Below, one piece after another: positions 26,885-36,148 of a stretch of DNA of 64,000 nucleotides. The stretch lies in the NCBI RefSeq assembly GCF_900492205.1, contig NZ_UEYQ01000005.1, positions 1-64,000 of the forward strand, written 5' to 3'. Made by a program: the position numbers and the translations under genes. Under the pieces are notes generated by a model. That model ran no database searches and was not told where the DNA came from. It worked only from the letters and a program-made list of their open reading frames with translations. The stretch is from Ciceribacter sp. T2.26MG-112.2 (GTDB lineage Bacteria > Pseudomonadota > Alphaproteobacteria > Rhizobiales > Rhizobiaceae). Numbering within the stretch: position 1 is the stretch's first letter; each line of letters opens with the position of its first letter.

Positions 26885-27642
26885 ATTTCGAGGCGATCAA
26901 GGCAATCTATTATTACGAGATGGCGCGCACCCGGCGCACGCTTCTGCAGAGCGTGGTGTCGCCGGTGATCACCACGGCGCTCTACTTCATCGTCTTCGGC
27001 GCGGCGGTCGGATCGCGCATGGAGGCGGTGGAAGGGGTCGGCTATGGCGGCTTCATCACGCCCGGTCTGATCATGTTGACGCTGATCACCCAGTGCGTGT
27101 CGAACGGCTCGAGCGGCATCTATTTCCCGAAGTTTACCGGCACGATCTACGAGATCCTTTCAGCCCCGATCGCCATGAGCGAAATCCTCATCGGCTACGT
27201 CGGAGCGGCGGCGACCAAGGGGATGATCATCGGCCTGATCATCCTGGCGACCGCAGCGTTCTTCGTCGACCTGCGCATCGATCACCCGGTCCTGATGATC
27301 CTCTTCATGCTGCTTACGTCGATCGCCTTCAGCCTGGCCGGCTTCATCATCGGCATCTGGGCGAAGAATTTCGAACAGCTGAGCATGGTGCCCATGCTGG
27401 TCGTTCCGCCGCTCACCTTTCTCGGCGGGACATTCTATTCGATCGATGTCCTGCCGCCCTTCTGGCAGGCGGTCAGTCATTTCAATCCGGTGCTCTATCT
27501 GGTGAGCGGCTTTCGCTGGAGCTTCTTCGAAGTCTCGGACGTGCATCCGCTGATCAGCCTGGCGATGATCGGCGTCTTTCTTGCGGTATGCCTCGGCTTT
27601 CTCGCCTGGGTGTTCCGCACCGGCTTCAAGCTGCGCGCCTGA
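26881..27642 (+). CDS. ABC-2 type exporter permease (YadH-like)
   Basis: A 253-residue inner-membrane protein with six predicted transmembrane segments. The segments and the PPLTFLGGTFYSIDVLPPFWQ stretch belong to the ABC-2 permease family (YadH, NodJ). It starts inside the stop codon of the ATPase gene (ATGA). Together they form a two-gene exporter of unknown cargo. Confidence 0.9.
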   Translation: MNFEAIKAIYYYEMARTRRTLLQSVVSPVITTALYFIVFGAAVGSRMEAVEGVGYGGFITPGLIMLTLITQCVSNGSSGIYFPKFTGTIYEILSAPIAMSEILIGYVGAAATKGMIIGLIILATAAFFVDLRIDHPVLMILFMLLTSIAFSLAGFIIGIWAKNFEQLSMVPMLVVPPLTFLGGTFYSIDVLPPFWQAVSHFNPVLYLVSGFRWSFFEVSDVHPLISLAMIGVFLAVCLGFLAWVFRTGFKLRA

Positions 27643-27660
27643 GCGCGCGTGTCGCCAGCC

Positions 27661-28359
27661 TCAGTCGCGCAGGCGCAGTTCGTCGCTCTGCATCTGCAGG
27701 GAGCCGAGTGTCGACAGGAAGCTCATGCCGAGCAGGCTCTGGTCGAGCTGGCCTTCTTCTATCACGACCCCCTGAATGTCTTCGCGCAGGATGGGGCCGA
27801 GCGAGACCTGCCTGAGGCGGGCCGGCGCAGCCATGGCCCGGCCGTTGGCCGTCATGATCGTCTGGGTGAAGGACAAGTCGGCGGGATCGATGCCGATCCG
27901 GATGGCATCGCGGTAGCTCAAGGCCACGGAACTCGCACCCGTGTCGATCAGCACCGACACGGGCACGCCATTGATGGCGACAGAGGTCTCGAAATGGCCG
28001 CCGAGCGATTTGTGCAGCACGACTTCGGCGGTTCCCTCGCTGGTCGCGACAACGACGGCGCGACCGGGAACGAGGCCTGCGAGAAGACGGTCACCGACAG
28101 CCTGCAGCTCGAAGCGATAGAGATAGCCGGTGACCAGCGTGAGCCCGATCAGCAGCCAGATGGCGAACTGTCGTGCGCTCTGGCCGAGCGAGCGCCGGGA
28201 TGCGACGAGCCCGACCGACAGCAGCGCGGCAAAGGGCAGCAGCCGGATGGCATCGCCGAAATCCTCGTTGGCCATGCCGAAGCTCTGGCCGCTGTCGTGG
28301 TTGACGACGAGCACGGCGAGGCCGAATGCGAGAATGGCGAGGGCGAGGATCAGCCGCAT
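27661..28359 (-). CDS. Membrane-anchored retropepsin-like aspartic protease
   Basis: A 232-residue protein with three N-terminal hydrophobic segments (about residues 2-20, 40-53, 66-82) and a single-domain clan AA aspartic protease module. The catalytic motif is VLIDTGASSVALS (about residue 135), and TANGRAM and LLGMSFLSTL follow as in the TIGR02281-type family of alphaproteobacteria. It acts in the inner membrane with the catalytic part probably in the periplasm. Its start shares one base with the stop of the DUF1289 gene upstream. Confidence 0.88.
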   Translation of the reverse strand: MRLILALAILAFGLAVLVVNHDSGQSFGMANEDFGDAIRLLPFAALLSVGLVASRRSLGQSARQFAIWLLIGLTLVTGYLYRFELQAVGDRLLAGLVPGRAVVVATSEGTAEVVLHKSLGGHFETSVAINGVPVSVLIDTGASSVALSYRDAIRIGIDPADLSFTQTIMTANGRAMAAPARLRQVSLGPILREDIQGVVIEEGQLDQSLLGMSFLSTLGSLQMQSDELRLRD

Positions 28360-28580
28360 CAGCTTGTCTCGCGCTCCCGCGCCATCCTCGTGCGGCGGGT
28401 CTCGCGGCGCGGCTTGCGCTCGACGGTCTTAAGGCGCGCCGGCAGGCTTGCCATGATCGTCCGGCGCTCGGCGTCGCTATAGACCGTCCAACTGCCGATC
28501 TCGTCGCCGGTGCGGCCGCAGCCGAAGCAATAGCCGGTCTTCATGTCGATCGAGCAGACGAGGATGCAGGGTGTTTCCAT
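28359..28580 (-). CDS. DUF1289 small cysteine protein
   Basis: A 73-residue protein. The four cysteines in [22 protein letters not shown] (two CxnC pairs) are typical of DUF1289, probably a small zinc- or metal-binding domain. The C-terminal part is very basic ([15 protein letters not shown]). Function unknown. It is translationally coupled to the aspartic protease gene that follows on the same strand. Confidence 0.85.
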   Translation of the reverse strand: METPCILVCSIDMKTGYCFGCGRTGDEIGSWTVYSDAERRTIMASLPARLKTVERKPRRETRRTRMARERETS

Positions 28581-28619
28581 CGGGCGGCCTTGATTTCGGA
28601 TCCGGTTTATATCGGGTGC

Positions 28620-29402
28620 TCAGCTGGCCATGGCAAGGGCCGCAAGCGCGGCGATCTCGGTCACCTGCTGGGTGGCGCCGATGGTGTCGCCGGTGTGGCC
28701 CGACAGGACGCGGCGGATCCTGGCGGTAAAGGCGGCGGCGGCAAGGGCCGCGACAAGCACGGCGAGGAAATAGGCAAACAGCGAAGCCGCCGGCACCAGC
28801 AGGGCCGCCGAGAGAATCACTCCGGAAGACAGCGCCAGGTTGAGCGCAGACTTCAAGGGCGCGCCGACGGCCACCGCCAGACCATTGCTGCGCGCCGGCG
28901 GCAGGGCCGACCAGTGCCACACCATCAGCGCCCGGCTGAGGGCAGCGGTGGCGGGCAGGCACATGGCGGCCCCGAGTGGTCCGAGATGCGTGGCGAGTTC
29001 GGCAATCGCTGCAGCGCGCAGGCCAAAGGCGATGAGCAGGGCGACCGCGCCATGCGAGCCGATCCGGCTGTCCTTCATGATCGCCAGCGCATGGTCGCGG
29101 TCGCGTCCACCGCCCAGGCCATCGGCCGTGTCCGAGAGTCCGTCCTCATGCAACGCGCCGGTGACGAGCGCCTGGACGGCAAGGGCTGCGAAGGCGGCGA
29201 GCAGCGGCGTCGCGTTCAACACCAGCATTACGAACAGCGTCGTGGCGGCGGGAAGGGACACAAGCAGGCCGGCCAGCGGGAAGGCGCGAACGCCGCGCGA
29301 CAGGCTGCCGTCATGGCCGTCGAATACGCTTGCCGGGACGGTGATGCGGCTGAGGAAGGACACCGCCCGGGCGGTGTCGGTCAGATAATCGCGCCAATCC
29401 AT
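28620..29402 (-). CDS. cobS: Adenosylcobinamide-GDP ribazoletransferase
   Basis: A 260-residue membrane enzyme that joins adenosylcobinamide-GDP with alpha-ribazole in the last steps of cobalamin synthesis. The catalytic region [15 protein letters not shown] followed by [10 protein letters not shown] is the family hallmark; about six transmembrane segments are seen. Divergent from cobT, whose product supplies the alpha-ribazole phosphate. No cobalamin riboswitch is evident in the 130 bases between the two genes. Confidence 0.95.
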   Translation of the reverse strand: MDWRDYLTDTARAVSFLSRITVPASVFDGHDGSLSRGVRAFPLAGLLVSLPAATTLFVMLVLNATPLLAAFAALAVQALVTGALHEDGLSDTADGLGGGRDRDHALAIMKDSRIGSHGAVALLIAFGLRAAAIAELATHLGPLGAAMCLPATAALSRALMVWHWSALPPARSNGLAVAVGAPLKSALNLALSSGVILSAALLVPAASLFAYFLAVLVAALAAAAFTARIRRVLSGHTGDTIGATQQVTEIAALAALAMAS

Positions 29403-29532
29403 GGGATCGGATCACTCCATTTCAAAGACGACGGCACGCACCGTTTTTCGGCTTGTTGCGACAAGGCGCGGTCCGTATTAGAGGAGCCAACAAAGAACCG
29501 ATTTGGAAGCAGATTACAAGGAAGCCTTGCTC

Positions 29533-30552
29533 ATGAGCGTGACCGGCCTGCCATTCGACGATTTCCGTGCCCTGCTACGCGACCTGCCCGGGCCGGACAC
29601 GGCGGCGCTGGTTGCGGCGCGCGACCGCGACCGGCAGCTTACGAAGCCCGCCGGATCGCTCGGCCGGCTCGAGGAAATCGCCATGTGGCTCGCCGCCTGG
29701 ACCGGCCGTGCCCCGGCCGTGACGCGTCCGCTGGTGGCGATCTTTGCCGGCAATCACGGCGTCACCAAGCACGGCATCACGCCCTATCCGCCCTCGGTGA
29801 CGCAGCAGATGGTCGAGAATTTTGCCGCCGGTGGGGCGGCGATCAACCAGATCTGCGTGACCTATGATCTCGGCCTGAAGATCTTCGACCTGGCGCTCGA
29901 CTATCCGACCGGCGACATCACCTGCGAGCCGGCGCTTTCCGAGCGCGACTGCGCCGCCACCATGGCTTTCGGCATGGAGGCGATCGCCGGCGGCACCGAT
30001 CTTCTGTGCATCGGCGAGATGGGCATCGGCAACACGACGATCGCGGCGGCGATCAATCTGGCGCTCTACGGTGGTACGCCTGAGGAATGGGTCGGGCCGG
30101 GTACCGGATCGGAAGGCGAGGTGCTGAAGCGCAAGATCGAAGCGGTGAAGACCGCGGTCGAATTCCACAAGGATCATCTCGGCGATCCGCTGGAGATCCT
30201 GCGGCGCCTCGGCGGGCGCGAGATCGCCGCCATGGCCGGCGCCATCCTCGCCTGCCGGATGCAGAAGATCCCGGTCCTGATCGACGGCTATGTCGCGACC
30301 TCGGCGGCGGCCATCCTCAAGGCCGCCAATCCGTCTGCGCTCGATCATTGCCTGATCGGCCATGTGTCGGGCGAGCCGGGCCATCTGAAGGCGATCGAGA
30401 AGCTTGGCAAAACGCCGCTTCTGGCGCTCGGCATGCGGCTCGGGGAGGGCACCGGGGCTGCGCTCGCCGCCGGCATCGTGAAGGCCGCCGCCGCCTGCCA
30501 TTCCGGCATGGCGACTTTCGAGGCTGCCGGGGTGGCGACGCCAAATGGCTGA
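29533..30552 (+). CDS. cobT: Nicotinate-nucleotide-dimethylbenzimidazole phosphoribosyltransferase
   Basis: A 339-residue enzyme that makes alpha-ribazole phosphate, the lower ligand of B12. Marks include TKPAGSLGRLEE, FAGNHGVTKHGITPYP, GEMGIGNTTIAAA and the catalytic glutamate in LGEGTGAALA near the C-terminus. ATG 29533 has AAGGAAG upstream; a TTG at 29503 is in frame but unlikely. The gene overlaps dgkA by eight bases. Some alphaproteobacterial literature calls this gene cobU. Confidence 0.95.
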   Translation: MSVTGLPFDDFRALLRDLPGPDTAALVAARDRDRQLTKPAGSLGRLEEIAMWLAAWTGRAPAVTRPLVAIFAGNHGVTKHGITPYPPSVTQQMVENFAAGGAAINQICVTYDLGLKIFDLALDYPTGDITCEPALSERDCAATMAFGMEAIAGGTDLLCIGEMGIGNTTIAAAINLALYGGTPEEWVGPGTGSEGEVLKRKIEAVKTAVEFHKDHLGDPLEILRRLGGREIAAMAGAILACRMQKIPVLIDGYVATSAAAILKAANPSALDHCLIGHVSGEPGHLKAIEKLGKTPLLALGMRLGEGTGAALAAGIVKAAAACHSGMATFEAAGVATPNG

Positions 30553-30946
30553 CGACGCACGTAGAAATTCAGCGCCGGAGACCGGGCCCCCGGTCGAGAA
30601 GAAGACGGGTATTGCCCATTTCTTCGCAGCCGGCCGATATTCCCTGCAGGGATTCCGCCGGCTCGTCGGCGAGGCGGCGTTCCGCCACGAACTTCTGGCG
30701 CTCGCCATCGGTCTCGCCTTGTTCACCTTCGTCGGCGCGTCGGTCGGCGAATTCGTCACCTTCATCATCCTGATGCTGGTGCTGTTCTGCGTCGAGGCCG
30801 TCAACACGGCGATCGAGGAATTGGTGGACCGCATTTCACCGGAAATCTCGACCGTCGGCCGCAACGCCAAGGATCTCGGCTCGTTTGCCGTCTTCTGCCT
30901 GCTGGTCGCGAACGGCCTCTATGTCGGCTACGTGGTGTTCTTCTAG
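30545..30946 (+). CDS. dgkA: Diacylglycerol kinase
   Basis: A 133-residue small integral membrane kinase that phosphorylates diacylglycerol for recycling into phospholipid. Three transmembrane segments and the catalytic stretch EAVNTAIEELVDRIS followed by GRNAKDLGSFAV are present. The N-terminal 20 residues are polar and longer than in E. coli. It overlaps the end of cobT by eight bases. Confidence 0.92.
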   Translation: MADDARRNSAPETGPPVEKKTGIAHFFAAGRYSLQGFRRLVGEAAFRHELLALAIGLALFTFVGASVGEFVTFIILMLVLFCVEAVNTAIEELVDRISPEISTVGRNAKDLGSFAVFCLLVANGLYVGYVVFF

Positions 30947-30978
30947 AAGCCTGAAGCGGTTCCTGGCGGGATCATATC

Positions 30979-31944
30979 CTAGAAACGAACCTTGGCCACG
31001 ACCGCGCGGTGATCCGATGGCCATGGGGTGACGACGATATCGGCCTCCGGCCTCTTTTCGCCGACCACCGATACGCTCAGCGTCTCCAGCGTGGCGCTAC
31101 GGCCGAACACGTAGTCGATGCGGTCGTGGTGGTCGTCCTTGTCGGTCGGCTCGGATGTCGGCGTCCAGGTGAAGGCGGGCTTGGCCACTTCGTCGGGATA
31201 GGCGGCGCGCAGCAGGTCCGTCATGCCGGCTTGCTGCTCGATCCTGAGCGCCGAGGGATACTTCACCGCCATCGGCTGGTGGCTGGCCTTGACGGCCGCG
31301 TCGGTCCAGTCGCGGTAGGACGGCTCGTTGAGGTCGCCGAACAGGAAGACGGCGTCCGCTGTCTCGGCCTGCTTCATATCCTTCATCAGCAGATCGAGCG
31401 CCGGGCCGCGGGCCTTGGCGGCCGCCGCCACGGCTTCGTCGGCGGTCTTCAGGTACGGCGCCGGACCGTAGTCGATGCCGAGCAGCTGATAGGGCTGGTA
31501 GGGGAAGTCGGTGAGGTGGATGTTGAAGGCGTAGACCTTGCGGCCGTTGACGTCGATCTCGGCGCCGAGATCGTTGTCGGTCGGCTTGCCGATCGGGTAG
31601 CGGCTGAGGATCGCGTTGGCCCAGAGGGCCGGATTGCTCTTGGCCTGCTCGTAGTAGTGGAAGCCCAGCGCCTCGGCGAGTTTCCTGGCGACGCTCGGCC
31701 CCGTCGGTACGCAATCGTCGGCATCGCAGACATCGGGTTCCGGCTTGGTCTCCTGGATGCCGATGATGTCGGCGCCGGCGGCGCGGATCACGGCAGCCGT
31801 TTCGGATACGTCCTTCTCTTCGTTCGCGCCGCCGCCCCAGATGTTGAAGCTCATGACCGTGAGCTCGCTCGGCGTTTCGGCGGACATGGCCGGTGCGCCA
31901 ACAAGCGCCGCCGACAGGAGAATTGCACGCGGCAGCTTGGTCAT
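30979..31944 (-). CDS. Exported endonuclease/exonuclease/phosphatase family protein
   Basis: A 321-residue DNase I-fold protein with a signal peptide (residues 1-22, PAMSA-ET). Motifs: LTVMSFNIWGGG, IIGIQETKPE, FNIHLTDFPYQPYQ, FLFGDLNEPS, HHDRIDYVFG and the terminal PWPSDHRAVVA. The YQPYQL insertion and export suggest a secreted phosphodiesterase or phosphatase rather than a DNA repair enzyme. A GGGAGA ribosome site supports the ATG at 31944; the open frame continuing upstream overlaps the kinase gene and is not coding. Confidence 0.85.
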   Translation of the reverse strand: MTKLPRAILLSAALVGAPAMSAETPSELTVMSFNIWGGGANEEKDVSETAAVIRAAGADIIGIQETKPEPDVCDADDCVPTGPSVARKLAEALGFHYYEQAKSNPALWANAILSRYPIGKPTDNDLGAEIDVNGRKVYAFNIHLTDFPYQPYQLLGIDYGPAPYLKTADEAVAAAAKARGPALDLLMKDMKQAETADAVFLFGDLNEPSYRDWTDAAVKASHQPMAVKYPSALRIEQQAGMTDLLRAAYPDEVAKPAFTWTPTSEPTDKDDHHDRIDYVFGRSATLETLSVSVVGEKRPEADIVVTPWPSDHRAVVAKVRF

Positions 31945-32051
31945 GGAGGTCTCCCGAATCCGTCGATTTTCGCCGAAGATAGGCGGGATCGATGACAGAC
32001 GCACGAAAGAAAAAGAGCGAACAGGGCGTGTGCCCGTGCACTGCCGGCCTG

Positions 32052-33587
32052 TCAGGCGAACTGGCGTTTGCGCGGCTCTACCGCCTGGGTCTCGGTTACG
32101 GCCGGCAGGCTCTCCAGCACGCGCCGGGCCGGCAGGATGGCGATCACCTCGGTGCCTTCGCGCAGCTTCGATTTCAGCTTGAACTCGCCGCCATGCTTGG
32201 CGAGGATCGCCTGGACGATCGGCAGGCCGAGGCCTGTGCCCTGTTCGGCGCTCTTGATGGCGATGGAACCCTGGCCGAAGGCGGACAGCACGACCGGGAT
32301 CTCGTTTTCCGGAATACCCGGACCGTTGTCGCGAATGGAGACATACTGGCCACCGCCAACGGTCCAGCCGGCCTTGACATGGATCTCGCCACCCTGCGGC
32401 GTGAACTTGACCGCATTGGACAGCAGGTTGAGCACGACCTGGCGCATGGCCTTCTCGTCCGCCCATACCGCCGGCAGGTCGGGCTCGAACTGCTCGTCGA
32501 TGGTGATGTTCTTGGCCCGGGCGCGCAATTGCACCATGCCGACGCAATCCTCGGCGAGGTCGAGCAGGGACACCACTTCCTCGTTCAGTTCATACTTGCC
32601 GGCCTCGATGCGCGACAGGTCGAGGATTTCGTTGATGAGGTCGAGCAGGTGCTGGCCCGAACGATGAATATCGCCGGAATATTCCTTGTAAAGCGGATTG
32701 TTGAGGGGGCCGAGCACCTCTGTAGCCATGACCTCGGAGAAACCGAGGATGGCATTGAGCGGGGTTCGCAGTTCGTGCGACATCGAGGCGAGGAAGCGCG
32801 ACTTGGCAAGGTTGGCCTCCTCGGCGCGGCGACGGGCCTCGTCGGAGAGCGATTTGGCGACTTCGAGCTCGGCGATCAGGTCGTCCTTCTCGGTCTGGTA
32901 GGACAAAAGCTTGAGATTGGCCTGGTGCAGGCGGCTGGTGATGTAGATGAAGAAGACGAGCGCCGTGGTGAAGAGCGCGGTCACGCCGATGTCGAGCGAA
33001 TGGCGCGTGGTGGCCGCGACATAGACGAGAGCGCCGACCGTGGGCAGGAAGCCGAACAGCACCGCCTGACGCAGCAGCATGTTCGACATGGCCGTGACCG
33101 AGAGCACGATCAGCAGGGCGGCGCCCTTGTAAAGCACGAAGGTGTCGCCACCGCAGCTGGCGCAGGATTGCATCGAAAACAGCGCCCAGCACACGCCCAT
33201 GCCGGCCTGTCCGATCAGAAGGAGGCGGCGCCATTTGACAATGCTGGTGGTCGACAGGTCCTCGTTCGATGCCCGCTTGACAAGGATGATGTTGAGGGCA
33301 TGGACGGTGAGCGTCGCCAGCGTCCAGAGGAAAAGCGTCGGGTCGGGATTGATATAGGCGCCGAATCCGCTGACCATCAGGATGATGATCGGCAGCACGG
33401 CGGCCCCTTGCAGCGAAGCACCGACATGCATGGCGAGCAGTTCGCTCTCGAACAGCATCGATCCCGACTGGCTGGACTGCAAGCGTTCGCGCGTCGTGCG
33501 GACCGCCTTCGCCACGGCCTTGTTGCGATGGCCGCGCGAGAGGTCGACGATGTTCTTGTCTGTCGAGGTCGGGACGCCTTTACTCAT
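32052..33587 (-). CDS. Membrane sensor histidine kinase, PleC/DivJ/PdhS-like
   Basis: A 511-residue kinase. The N-terminal 60 residues are basic and cytoplasmic, then about six transmembrane segments (residues 60-230), a short coiled coil (QTEKDDLIAELEVAKSLSDEARRRAEE), the HisKA domain with SHELRTPLNAILGFSEVM, and HATPase_c with NLLSNAVKFTP, DNGPGIPE and GTGLGLPIV. The ILGFSEVM form of the H-box is typical of the alphaproteobacterial DivK kinases DivJ, PleC and PdhS. A pair CASCGGD lies between membrane segments. No response regulator is adjacent. ATG 33587 chosen; the longer frame would overlap the SNase gene's leader. Confidence 0.85.
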   Translation of the reverse strand: MSKGVPTSTDKNIVDLSRGHRNKAVAKAVRTTRERLQSSQSGSMLFESELLAMHVGASLQGAAVLPIIILMVSGFGAYINPDPTLFLWTLATLTVHALNIILVKRASNEDLSTTSIVKWRRLLLIGQAGMGVCWALFSMQSCASCGGDTFVLYKGAALLIVLSVTAMSNMLLRQAVLFGFLPTVGALVYVAATTRHSLDIGVTALFTTALVFFIYITSRLHQANLKLLSYQTEKDDLIAELEVAKSLSDEARRRAEEANLAKSRFLASMSHELRTPLNAILGFSEVMATEVLGPLNNPLYKEYSGDIHRSGQHLLDLINEILDLSRIEAGKYELNEEVVSLLDLAEDCVGMVQLRARAKNITIDEQFEPDLPAVWADEKAMRQVVLNLLSNAVKFTPQGGEIHVKAGWTVGGGQYVSIRDNGPGIPENEIPVVLSAFGQGSIAIKSAEQGTGLGLPIVQAILAKHGGEFKLKSKLREGTEVIAILPARRVLESLPAVTETQAVEPRKRQFA

Positions 33588-33696
33588 ATTGCCGATGGTC
33601 ACTTGTCGCGGATCAGGCGAGACTAGCGGGCATTTCTTAAGAAGATGCTGTCGAAAAGGATTTGTTTGCCATGATCGCCAAGGTTTCATTGTTGAA

Positions 33697-34287
33697 ATGG
33701 GCCGAAATGTGAAGATCGGTGGACGGGTCCTGCGCGATGTGGTCGTCGGCGTTTCGATGCTGGTGCTCGGCCTCCTGATCGCCGCCAAGCTGGAGCAGGA
33801 CAACAGGCGCATGCTCGCCGGCCGGTTCGTCGTCGTCGATGGCGATACGCTGCTGCTCAAGGGCGAGCGCCTTCGGCTGGAGGGGATCGATGCGCCGGAG
33901 CTTGATCAGGTCTGCAGCCTTGGCGAGCGCGCTATCCCTTGCGGCAAGGCTGCCCGGCGACGGCTGGCGCTCTGGACGGAGGAAGCGGCGTTTTCATGCG
34001 GCGGCGGCGAACGCGACCGTTATGGTCGACTGCTCGTACGCTGCAGCGTCGGCGATGCCGACGTCAATGCGGCAATGGTTCGGGACGGACATGCCGTGGC
34101 CTACGGCGACTACGGCGGCGAGGAGGCTGCGGCGAAACATCAGCGGGTGGGCCTGTGGGCCGGCGAGTTCCAGCGGCCCGACGACTGGAGGCGTGAACAT
34201 CAGCCTTCGGAAGCAACGGAGGCAGGCGAGGTGGAACCGATCGCCCGGTTTTGGGCTTTCCTCCGAGGCTTGCTTGGTGTCAATTGA
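33697..34287 (+). CDS. Staphylococcal nuclease-like (SNase) domain protein
   Basis: A 196-residue protein with one N-terminal membrane segment (about residues 13-30) and an SNase-like OB fold. VVDGDTLLLKGERLRLEGIDAPE carries the first acidic calcium and substrate residues and ERDRYGRLLVRC the conserved Arg. It is anchored in the inner membrane and faces the periplasm. Such proteins may degrade nucleic acid or be catalytically silent. ATG at 33697; frame upstream belongs to the kinase's antisense. Divergent from the kinase gene. Confidence 0.82.
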   Translation: MGRNVKIGGRVLRDVVVGVSMLVLGLLIAAKLEQDNRRMLAGRFVVVDGDTLLLKGERLRLEGIDAPELDQVCSLGERAIPCGKAARRRLALWTEEAAFSCGGGERDRYGRLLVRCSVGDADVNAAMVRDGHAVAYGDYGGEEAAAKHQRVGLWAGEFQRPDDWRREHQPSEATEAGEVEPIARFWAFLRGLLGVN

Positions 34288-34308
34288 GGTTCAATCGCGG
34301 GAGGTATC

Positions 34309-34920
34309 ATGAAGCTTTATGACGGCGGGCGGGCGCCCAATCCACGACGGGTGACGGTGTTCCTCAAGGAGAAGGGCATCGAGGTCGAGACGGTCGCGGT
34401 CGACATGGGCGCGTTCGGGCACAAGTCGGACGAGATCACGGCGAAGAACCCGCTGCAGCGTCTGCCGATCCTCGAGCTCGACGATGGGACGGTGCTGTGC
34501 GAGTCGGTTGCCATCTGCCGCTATTTCGAGGAGCTCCATCCGGAACCGCCACTGTTTGGCATCGATGCCAAGGACAAGGCGCTTGTCGAGATGTGGAGCC
34601 GGCGCGTCGAGCTGATGTTCCTCGCCTCTGTTGCTGCCGCCTTTCGCCACCTGCACCCGGCCATGGCTGGGTGGGAAGTGCCGCAGGTGCCGGCCTGGGG
34701 CGAGGCCAACAAGCCGAAGGTGCTCGACTTCCTGCGCTTCCTCGATGGCGAACTGGCAAGCCGCGAATTCATCGCCGGACCGCGCTTCACGATCGCCGAC
34801 ATCACCGCGATGATCGCCTTTGAGTTCATGAAGCCGGCGAAGATCACCTGTCCCGAGGACCTGACCCATGTCTGGCGCTGGTTCAGGGCCGTGCATCAGC
34901 GGCCGAGCGCGGCGCTCTGA
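34309..34920 (+). CDS. Glutathione S-transferase family protein
   Basis: A 203-residue protein with an N-terminal thioredoxin-like domain (MKLYDGGRAPNPRRVTVFLKE; NPLQRLPILELDDGTVLCESVAICRYFEE with the cis-proline and glutathione-binding Glu-Ser) and an all-helical C-terminal domain containing the N-capping FTIADITAMIAF motif. Cytoplasmic. Specific substrate unknown. It lies 21 bases after the SNase-like gene and 11 bases before the uracil-DNA-glycosylase-like gene. Confidence 0.9.
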   Translation: MKLYDGGRAPNPRRVTVFLKEKGIEVETVAVDMGAFGHKSDEITAKNPLQRLPILELDDGTVLCESVAICRYFEELHPEPPLFGIDAKDKALVEMWSRRVELMFLASVAAAFRHLHPAMAGWEVPQVPAWGEANKPKVLDFLRFLDGELASREFIAGPRFTIADITAMIAFEFMKPAKITCPEDLTHVWRWFRAVHQRPSAAL

Positions 34921-34931
34921 GCGGTCGGGTC

Positions 34932-35585
34932 ATGGAAGAGCAGGCAGGCGAGGGCAGGGACGAGGCCTTGGATGCGCTGAGGCGCGCCATTGCCGCTTGC
35001 CGTATCTGCCGCGAATGTCCGGCCGGCGGCCTGCAAAATCGCCTGCCGCACGAGCCGCGCCCCGTCGCGATCATTTCGTCGCGCGCCCGTATCCTGATTG
35101 CCGGCCAGGCGCCGGGGCTCAAGGTTCACGAGACCGGCCTGCCGTTCAACGATGCTTCGGGCGACCGGTTGCGGCAGTGGCTCGGGGTCGATCGCGACAC
35201 CTTCTACGATCGCGACCGTTTCGCCATCGCGCCGATGGGCTTCTGCTTTCCCGGCTACAATGCCAATGGCCACGACCTGCCGCCGCGGCGCGAATGCGCG
35301 CCGCAATGGCGCCAGACGGTGGTGGCGGCCATGCCGCAGATCGAGCTGGTGCTGGCGATCGGACAATATGCGCAAGCCTGGCATCTGGGCACCCGCCGGC
35401 GAAAGACGATGACGGAGACCGTCGAGCATTGGCGCGACTACTGGCAGGGGAATGTCGAGGGGCCGAAGGTGCTGCCGCTGCCGCATCCGAGCTGGCGCAA
35501 CACCGGCTGGCTCAAGCGCCATGCCTGGTTCGAGGCGGAGGTCTTGCCGGTGCTGAAAACCGAGGTGGAAAGGTTGATCGGCTGA
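34932..35585 (+). CDS. Uracil-DNA glycosylase-like family protein
   Basis: A 217-residue protein of the uracil-DNA glycosylase superfamily. ILIAGQAPGLKVHETGLPFNDASGDRLR matches the active-site motif 1 region and LPLPHPSWRN the C-terminal HPS motif. Three early cysteines (ACRICREC) resemble the iron-sulphur ligands of family 4/5 enzymes, but a fourth ligand is not certain. Base excision activity is likely but not proven; some members of this group have no known function. Start ATG 34932, 11 bases after the GST stop. Confidence 0.75.
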   Translation: MEEQAGEGRDEALDALRRAIAACRICRECPAGGLQNRLPHEPRPVAIISSRARILIAGQAPGLKVHETGLPFNDASGDRLRQWLGVDRDTFYDRDRFAIAPMGFCFPGYNANGHDLPPRRECAPQWRQTVVAAMPQIELVLAIGQYAQAWHLGTRRRKTMTETVEHWRDYWQGNVEGPKVLPLPHPSWRNTGWLKRHAWFEAEVLPVLKTEVERLIG

Positions 35586-35649
35586 AACGATTTTCTTTGC
35601 TTTAATAAAATGCGAGCTATATCGAGAAAATTATTCGAAAGGCTTTGGC

Positions 35650-36138
35650 ATGGACCGACTCGACCGAAAAATTCTGCGCATCCTCCAGGAAGACTCGACG
35701 CTGGCCGTCGCCGATCTGGCCAAGAAGGTCGGCCTCTCGACGACACCGTGCTGGCGGCGCATCCAGAAGATGGAGGAAGACGGCATCATCCGTCGCCGCG
35801 TCGCGCTGCTCGACCCGGTCAAGGTCAATACCAAGGTCACGGTGTTCGTGTCGATCCGCACGTCCAGCCATTCGATCGAATGGCTGAAGCGCTTCTCCGA
35901 AGTCGTGGCGGAATTCCCGGAAGTGGTCGAATTCTATCGCATGAGCGGCGACGTCGACTACCTGCTGCGCGTCGTCGTGCCGGACATCGCCGCCTATGAC
36001 GCCTTCTACAAGCGAATGATCGCCAAGATCGAGATCCGCGACGTTTCCTCGGCCTTTGCCATGGAGCAGATCAAGTATACGACGGAACTGCCGCTCGACT
36101 ACATGCTGCTCGACAACCAGAAGAACTCCGAGGACTAA
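35650..36138 (+). CDS. Lrp/AsnC family transcriptional regulator
   Basis: A 162-residue regulator. The N-terminal winged helix-turn-helix (LDRKILRILQEDSTLAVADLAKKVGLSTTPCWRRIQKME) and the C-terminal RAM ligand domain (VFVSIRTSSHSIEWLKRF onward) are complete. It senses an amino acid or similar metabolite and controls its own or neighbouring genes. An AT-rich stretch (35590-35645) with TTTGCT and TATATC at 16-bp spacing precedes it. Its target is not evident; it is convergent with the AlkD-like gene. Confidence 0.92.
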   Translation: MDRLDRKILRILQEDSTLAVADLAKKVGLSTTPCWRRIQKMEEDGIIRRRVALLDPVKVNTKVTVFVSIRTSSHSIEWLKRFSEVVAEFPEVVEFYRMSGDVDYLLRVVVPDIAAYDAFYKRMIAKIEIRDVSSAFAMEQIKYTTELPLDYMLLDNQKNSED

Positions 36139-36148
36139 GGCCTTCGCT

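Noticed and set aside
29403..29532. Cobalamin riboswitch between cobS and cobT
   Set aside because: The 130-base gap is too short for a leader on both sides and I see no B12-box-like sequence.
31992..33626. A 544-codon plus-strand open frame
   Set aside because: Antisense of the histidine kinase gene; low-complexity charged translation, no start context.
33634..33643. TTCTTAAGAA palindrome between the kinase and SNase-like genes
   Set aside because: Ten bases only and AT-rich; too likely by chance to call an operator.
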